A DNA stretch of 10,800 bases from Pirellulales bacterium (GTDB lineage: Bacteria; Planctomycetota; Planctomycetia; Pirellulales; JALHPA01). Shown piece after piece: positions 6,019 through 10,800 of the stretch. The position numbers and the translations under genes are program-made. Each line of letters begins with the position of its first letter. Within the stretch, counting starts at the first letter, position 1. The stretch covers positions 1-10,800 of the forward strand of contig JALHPA010000037.1 of the NCBI GenBank assembly GCA_022842745.1. Reading direction: 5' to 3'. The notes beneath the pieces are model-generated. The model did no database searches, had not been told where the DNA came from, and was given only the letters and a program-made list of their open reading frames with translations.

Positions 6019-9000
6019 ATGTCAGCCCTTGAATCCTTACGCAGCCATCCGGACTCCGAACGAGGTTGGAATTTGCTGCTCGTTGCACTTTTTACAGCAT
6101 TGCTGGCTACCGGGACCGTTCTCGCCCAACCCGAGGCGAAATCCGCGCGTGGTCGAGAGCAACTATTTGCGCGGGAAAACCTGGTTGCCTGGTGCATCGT
6201 CCCCTTTGATGCGCGGCGGCGGTCCTCCGCCGAGCGGGCCGCCATGTTGGCCACCTTGGGCTTTAAGCGATTCGCTTACGATTGGCGTGCGGAGCATGTG
6301 CAGTCGTTCGACGAAGAGATCGCCGCGCTTGCGCGGCACGGGATTGCTCTTGAAGCCTTCTGGTTCCCGGCGACGCTCGACGGCGACGGCAAGGCCATCC
6401 TGGCGGCGCTCAAACGAAACAATGTGCGCACGCAGTTGTGGGTCACTTTGGACGATCCGGCGCCCAAGGAAACCTCGCAAGCCGCGAAAGTCGCCGCGGG
6501 CGTAAAAATCCTGCGACCGATCGCGCTGGCCGCGGCCGGCCAGGGATGTTCCGTGGGGTTATACAATCACGGCGGGTGGTTCGGTCAGCCCGAGAACCAA
6601 TTGGCGATTCTAAACGAGCTCCGCCTGAAGAACGTGGGACTCGTTTACAACATGCATCATGGGCATGAGCACCTGGAGCGCTTCGAGCAGTTGATGAAGC
6701 AAATGGCCGGCCAACTGTATTGCGTGAACCTGAACGGCATGACGCCCGATGGTGACCGTATCGGGAAAAAAATTCTTCCGCTCGGCGCAGGCACGCGCGA
6801 TTTGGACCTGTTGCGCATCCTCCGAGACAGCGGATACCGTGGGCCTATCGGGATTCTGGGGCATACGGACGACGATGCCGAACTGCGGTTGCTGGATAAT
6901 CTCGATGGACTGGATTGGCTGGTACGGCAACTGGACGGCCAACCTGCCGGTCCGGCCCCTAAATTCCGGACGTTCGACCAAACCCCGGAGAAGCCCGCGC
7001 AGCCCGACCCCAAGCTCAACGGCTTGAGTCTTCCACCGACCTCGATCCCGAACCCATCCTCAGTGCCGCCGCTCACCGCCGCCGACGCGGAGCGAATCCG
7101 AGAGCTCGCCGCTGATGCCGAGCGCGACGGAAATGCCGAGCGTGGACTGACCGTCTTCCGGGACGCCCGTTTCGCGTGCTTGTCCTGTCATCGCGTAGGC
7201 GAAGTGGGAGGGCAGATTGGTCCCGCGCTGGATCGTGTGGGACGGGAGCTTTCGAGAGAGCAAGTCGCCGAAGCCATTTTGCTTCCGCGCCGAAGCGTGA
7301 AGCCCGAATACCTGGCTTGGCGCGTCTTGGGCGTCGACGGACGAAGCCACCAGGGATACCTATTGGCGGAGGAGGGCCACAAGATCGAGTTGCTCGAAGT
7401 TGCCGAGCAAAAGCGGATCCAACTGAACAAGGACCAGATTGCTTCAAGGGTACCAATCGGCACCTTAATGCCGGATGGCCTGACTGCCGCGATGTCTTTC
7501 GCCGAGCAGCGCGACCTCGTGCGCTTCCTGTCCGAATTGGGACGCAGTCCGGGTCTGGCGGAAAAAATGGCCCAAGTCGCGTCGCATCCCCACCAGGCGG
7601 CGGCATTTGTATACGACCGCGCGCCTCGGCGCCCGTCGGATTGGCCCTCCTGGCAGCATCCGGTCAATCGAGACCGGCTGTACGACTTCTACGCCAAGCA
7701 AGCGGACTTCTTTCGCCGCTTGCCCTTTCGCCCGGCCCTGTTGCCGGCATTTCCTGGGTTGGACGGTGGAAAACAGGGCCATTGGGGCAACCAGAATGAG
7801 ACCGTATGGCGAGACGACCGATGGCGCCGGATGGATCTAGGCTCACTGCTGTGTGGCGTAGTCCATGTGGGGAAAGCCTCGATACCCAAAGGAGTCTGTG
7901 TGCGGCTGGGGGAGCGAGGAGATCTATCAGCCTGTTTCGATCCGGAAACTTTGACGTATCCGGCCGTCTGGAAGGGTGGGTTTTTGCAGCTCTCGGATGT
8001 GCGGCACGGTTTTCTTGCCGGATTGCGACCGGACGGCGAGATCCTTGAGAGGACCGACGCCGAGACGCCCGCGAAGGCGTTTGCCTACCGCGGTTTCTAT
8101 CGCTTCGGCCGCCGTGTCATTTTCTCGTATTCGATTGGCGGGCGGGAGTTTCTCGACGCCCCGTGGGCGGAGGACGGAAAATTCACGCGGGTCGTCGCAC
8201 CGGCCAACGAACATCCATTGAGGACCGCCCTGAAGGGGGGCGCTGCGCAGTGGCCGGAGGAATTCTTGGTTCAAGGGACGCTCGGCGGCGAAGCCCCCTA
8301 CGCGGTCGATACCGTGCCCCTACCAATCGAAAATCCTTGGCGAGCGCTGCTGTTTGTGGGGGGGCACGATTTCCTGCCGGATGGAAGCGTTGTGATTTGC
8401 ACAATGCAAGGCGATGTGTGGCGTGGCTCAGGACTGGACGCCGAGTTGAAGCAAGTGCGCTGGCGCCGAATTGCGTCCGGTTTGCACCAGCCGCTTGGTC
8501 TTGTCGTTAGGGATCGCCAGATTTTCGTACTCGGCCGCGACCAAATCACGCGGCTGCACGATGCCAATGGGGATGGAGAAACAGATTTCTATGAATGCTT
8601 CAGTAATGCGCAGACCACCTCCGTGGCAGGTCATGACTACATCTGTGGATTGGAGCGCGACAACCAGGGACGATTCTACACCGCCTCTAGCAAACAAGGC
8701 CTGATTCGCGTATCGGCCGACGGAAAATCGGTCGAAACCCTGGCCGACGGGTTTCGCAATCCGGACGGCCTCGGACTGGCGATGGACGGCAAATTGACCG
8801 TGCCATGCTCCGAAGGCGATTGGACCTGCGCATCGATGATTTGTCAGGTCGATCCGACCCCGTTGTCCCAGGGGTCGCCAATGCCGCATTTCGGTTACGG
8901 CGGACCGCGAGGGGGGAAGTTGCCGTCGCTGCCGCTGGTCTATCTGCCTCGCGGGCTGGACAATTCCAGCGGCGGACAAACAGCCATTTCCAGCGACCGC

Positions 9001-10104
9001 TGGGGGCCTCTCTCGGGATTGATGTTGCACTTTTCGTATGGCGCCGGGAGCCATTTTCTGCTCCTGCGCGATACGGTTGACGGCCAGACGCAAGGCGCCG
9101 TTGTGCCGCTACCAGGCGAGTTTCGCTCGGGCGCCCACCGCGGCCGATTCAATCCTCGCGACGGTCAGCTCTATGTGACCGGCATGGGTGGGTGGGGCAC
9201 GTACACTCCTGACGATGGCTGCCTGCACCGGGTTCGATATACCGGCGGACGGGTCTTACTGCCAGAGGCATTTCACGTCCATGAGAATGGCCTGTGGATT
9301 CGCTTTACGGCCCCCTTCGATCGCGAGGTACTCGCGGACGCGCGTAATCACATCGCTCAGGTTTGGAACTATCGTTACGGTCCGGGGTACGGTTCGCCGG
9401 AATTCTCCACTCGGCACCCTGGGGTGGTCGGTCACGATCTGTTGGAGATCGCGGCGATTCATGTGTTGGACGATAAAACGCTCTTCGTCGAGCTGCCAGA
9501 CTTGCAGCCAGTCAGCCAATTGCATTTGAGCCTGAAGGTCGACAAGGAACAGAACTCCGTTCAGGGGAGCGCCAGCGAACTGTTCGCAACGATCCATAAA
9601 TTGGATGCGCCTTTTAAGAATCTGCCCGCCTACCGCCCCCGAATCAAGACGATCGCCGCCCATCCGCTGGCGGTCGATGTGGCGACCCTGGTAGACACGC
9701 AGCCGAATCCGTTTCGCGAGCGCCTGCCTGAAGCCCGCGAGATCGTGATTACGGCGGGCCAGAATCTCAGTTTCCTGCCGAGAGAGGTCCGAGTTCCGGC
9801 TGGGGCGCCGCTACACCTGAGGTTTGACAACCCCGATGCCGTCCCCCACAACTGGGTGCTCGCCAAACCGGGCGCCCTGGAGCGAGTCGGGGAATTGGCG
9901 AACAAATTCATCGCGGACCCGCGGTCGGCCGCCCGGCAGTACGTTCCCCCGACGGAGGATGTGATCTGCTATACCGACATCGTGCCGCCCGACGGGAAAT
10001 TTTCGATCTATTTCAAAGCGCCTGGTTTGCCGGGACGTTACCCCTTTCTTTGCACGTTTCCTGGGCACTGGATGGCAATGAACGGCGAGCTCGTCGTGGA
10101 ATGA
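6019..10104 (+). CDS. Large exported redox protein: TIM barrel, heme c, DUF6797-like, beta-propeller and azurin-like copper domain, 1361 aa
   Basis: The ATG at 6019 puts a Sec signal peptide at the N-terminus: hydrophobic core 18-33, likely cut after Ala36 (VLA-Q). No clear ribosome binding site is visible. Residues about 53-320 resemble the sugar phosphate isomerase/epimerase TIM barrel (YNHGGW at 182-187, His184). A Pro-rich linker leads to a planctomycete-type heme c domain (about 365-515) with C387-L-S-C390-H391 and probable axial Met484 in TLMPDGL. Residues about 555-735 resemble DUF6797. A beta-propeller of the sugar/membrane-bound dehydrogenase type spans about 772-1074 and holds a calcium-loop-like DANGDGETD (848-856). 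A small beta domain follows (WNYRYGPGYGS from 1116). The C-terminus (1241-1361) is an azurin-like cupredoxin with ligands His1277, Cys1345, His1350 and Met1354. It probably oxidises a carbohydrate-like substrate outside the cytoplasm and passes electrons through heme and copper; the reaction is inferred. No partner gene is adjacent on the same strand. Confidence 0.88.
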   Translation: MSALESLRSHPDSERGWNLLLVALFTALLATGTVLAQPEAKSARGREQLFARENLVAWCIVPFDARRRSSAERAAMLATLGFKRFAYDWRAEHVQSFDEEIAALARHGIALEAFWFPATLDGDGKAILAALKRNNVRTQLWVTLDDPAPKETSQAAKVAAGVKILRPIALAAAGQGCSVGLYNHGGWFGQPENQLAILNELRLKNVGLVYNMHHGHEHLERFEQLMKQMAGQLYCVNLNGMTPDGDRIGKKILPLGAGTRDLDLLRILRDSGYRGPIGILGHTDDDAELRLLDNLDGLDWLVRQLDGQPAGPAPKFRTFDQTPEKPAQPDPKLNGLSLPPTSIPNPSSVPPLTAADAERIRELAADAERDGNAERGLTVFRDARFACLSCHRVGEVGGQIGPALDRVGRELSREQVAEAILLPRRSVKPEYLAWRVLGVDGRSHQGYLLAEEGHKIELLEVAEQKRIQLNKDQIASRVPIGTLMPDGLTAAMSFAEQRDLVRFLSELGRSPGLAEKMAQVASHPHQAAAFVYDRAPRRPSDWPSWQHPVNRDRLYDFYAKQADFFRRLPFRPALLPAFPGLDGGKQGHWGNQNETVWRDDRWRRMDLGSLLCGVVHVGKASIPKGVCVRLGERGDLSACFDPETLTYPAVWKGGFLQLSDVRHGFLAGLRPDGEILERTDAETPAKAFAYRGFYRFGRRVIFSYSIGGREFLDAPWAEDGKFTRVVAPANEHPLRTALKGGAAQWPEEFLVQGTLGGEAPYAVDTVPLPIENPWRALLFVGGHDFLPDGSVVICTMQGDVWRGSGLDAELKQVRWRRIASGLHQPLGLVVRDRQIFVLGRDQITRLHDANGDGETDFYECFSNAQTTSVAGHDYICGLERDNQGRFYTASSKQGLIRVSADGKSVETLADGFRNPDGLGLAMDGKLTVPCSEGDWTCASMICQVDPTPLSQGSPMPHFGYGGPRGGKLPSLPLVYLPRGLDNSSGGQTAISSDRWGPLSGLMLHFSYGAGSHFLLLRDTVDGQTQGAVVPLPGEFRSGAHRGRFNPRDGQLYVTGMGGWGTYTPDDGCLHRVRYTGGRVLLPEAFHVHENGLWIRFTAPFDREVLADARNHIAQVWNYRYGPGYGSPEFSTRHPGVVGHDLLEIAAIHVLDDKTLFVELPDLQPVSQLHLSLKVDKEQNSVQGSASELFATIHKLDAPFKNLPAYRPRIKTIAAHPLAVDVATLVDTQPNPFRERLPEAREIVITAGQNLSFLPREVRVPAGAPLHLRFDNPDAVPHNWVLAKPGALERVGELANKFIADPRSAARQYVPPTEDVICYTDIVPPDGKFSIYFKAPGLPGRYPFLCTFPGHWMAMNGELVVE

Positions 10105-10205
10105 CCGCCGAGGCCGGGAAGATCGCCGCAGGAAAGCGGCCCCAAACAAAAGCGCGCCCCAACGGCGGCAGTTGCATTAGAACGCATTAAAACAGAGGCC
10201 GGATG

Positions 10206-10800
10206 CTAAAAGCGGTCGAGGCTGTCGACCCAGCGCGCCAATTCGGCCCGTTCTTCGTCCGTCAGAGGACGAGCGGCATCATCCCAGTTCTTTTCCGTTA
10301 CTGGGTATTTCGCAGAACGAAGTTGCTTTACGGTCGCCTCGATCGCCTTGGAGGCCGCCGACTTTTTGGCATGGGTCAGATAATACGCCTGGCGCAACAT
10401 CGGGTCGTTGGCTGGGATGCTGGCGCCGTTGGGGAGCGGAGCGTCGATCGCAACGATCCCGGGCGACAAATCGCGATTCGCAAATGCAAACAAGTAGGCC
10501 ATTGCGCCCCCGCCTTCCTGGCCAACCACGGCAATCCGCCGCCGGTCAATATTGTACTTTGTTATCAGTTCATCCACGGTCTTGCGGATGAACTCCAACT
10601 CGGTCCGCTGCCATCGGGATGCGTCACCGCTTTTGGGCGCAAGCAAGATCAAGTCGAATTTGGCACAATGCGCCTTCCAGGCGGCGATCAGTTCGTCGTC
10701 CCGGACTCCGCCGGCCGGATGCAGCCACAAAACGATTCCGTGGGGCACGTCGGACCGGTAAGACTCCGGCACAAACGCCAGACACCCGTTTGCCGACTCT
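10206..10800 (-). CDS. Alpha/beta-hydrolase-fold protein, C-terminal part, probable pseudoenzyme (5' end outside window)
   Basis: The frame is open to the window edge and the codons upstream of the GTG at 10772 continue sensibly (ANGCLAFVPESYRSD), so the gene is cut by the window rather than starting there. Residue numbers below count from that GTG. The segment matches the esterase/PHB-depolymerase-like fold: strand GIVLWLHPAGG (residues 12-22, oxyanion-hole region), strand LILLAPK (41-47), helix ELEFIRKTVDELI, then IAVVGQEGGGAMAYLFAF. The last is the nucleophile elbow, normally G-x-S-x-G, but the serine position is Glu86 (G-Q-E-G-G). No His occurs near the C-terminus where the catalytic one belongs; the segment ends in a helix (ELARWVDSLDRF). 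An enzymatic role is therefore doubtful and a binding or structural role more likely. I recall similar domains at the C-terminus of planctomycete trypsin/PDZ proteins, so the missing part may hold a protease. The gene converges on the large redox gene with a 101-base spacer. Confidence 0.82.
   Translation of the reverse strand, partial: ESANGCLAFVPESYRSDVPHGIVLWLHPAGGVRDDELIAAWKAHCAKFDLILLAPKSGDASRWQRTELEFIRKTVDELITKYNIDRRRIAVVGQEGGGAMAYLFAFANRDLSPGIVAIDAPLPNGASIPANDPMLRQAYYLTHAKKSAASKAIEATVKQLRSAKYPVTEKNWDDAARPLTDEERAELARWVDSLDRF

Noticed and set aside
10125..10140. Small hairpin between the convergent genes (GCCGC/GCGGC) as a bidirectional terminator
   Set aside because: Only five pairs and no T-run on either strand, so it cannot be told from chance in GC-rich sequence.
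1..10800. Mobile elements, CRISPR arrays or a defence island
   Set aside because: No transposase, integrase, terminal repeats, regularly spaced repeats or recognisable defence genes were seen; the gene content is ordinary chromosomal material.

Overview
The window looks like chromosomal DNA from a planctomycete, probably of the Pirellulales type. It is GC-rich. It carries a trigger factor gene followed by two clpP genes, a large secreted protein joining a sugar-isomerase-like barrel, a c-type heme domain, a beta-propeller and an azurin-type copper domain, and several proteins that match families I recall only from planctomycetes. The taxonomic call is inference from gene content; no rRNA or other marker gene is present.

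Layout. Bases 1-189 hold the probable 3' end of an upstream plus-strand gene. A 162-residue plus-strand protein of unknown function follows at 425-913. From about 5793 down to 989 everything reads on the minus strand. In transcription order this run holds a tRNA-Gly(GCC) behind a very good sigma70-type promoter, a spacer rich in hairpins, tig (trigger factor), clpP2, clpP1, a coiled-coil lipoprotein, and a 73-residue lysine-rich protein that has its own promoter and a strong ribosome binding site. A divergent spacer (5708-6018) separates this run from a 1361-residue plus-strand exported protein (6019-10104). Converging on that protein from the right edge is the 3' part of an alpha/beta-hydrolase-fold gene (10206-10800), whose 5' end lies outside the window.

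How the genes fit together. Trigger factor meets nascent chains at the ribosome. The two ClpP subunits form the proteolytic chamber that works with an AAA+ unfoldase. tig-clpP is a classic protein quality-control pairing, but clpX does not follow directly and a second clpP takes part. The 1361-residue protein is an exported, multi-cofactor redox candidate. Its heme c and type-1 copper sites are complete, so a chain passing electrons from a carbohydrate-like substrate to heme and copper is plausible. The substrate and the reaction are not known.

I found no mobile element, CRISPR array, prophage or defence system. The observations most worth a second look are the six-module redox polypeptide, the hydrolase-fold protein that has lost its nucleophile, the strong and partly alternative hairpins between tRNA-Gly and tig, the paired clpP genes, the histone-H1-like small protein, and a run of nine G in tig.
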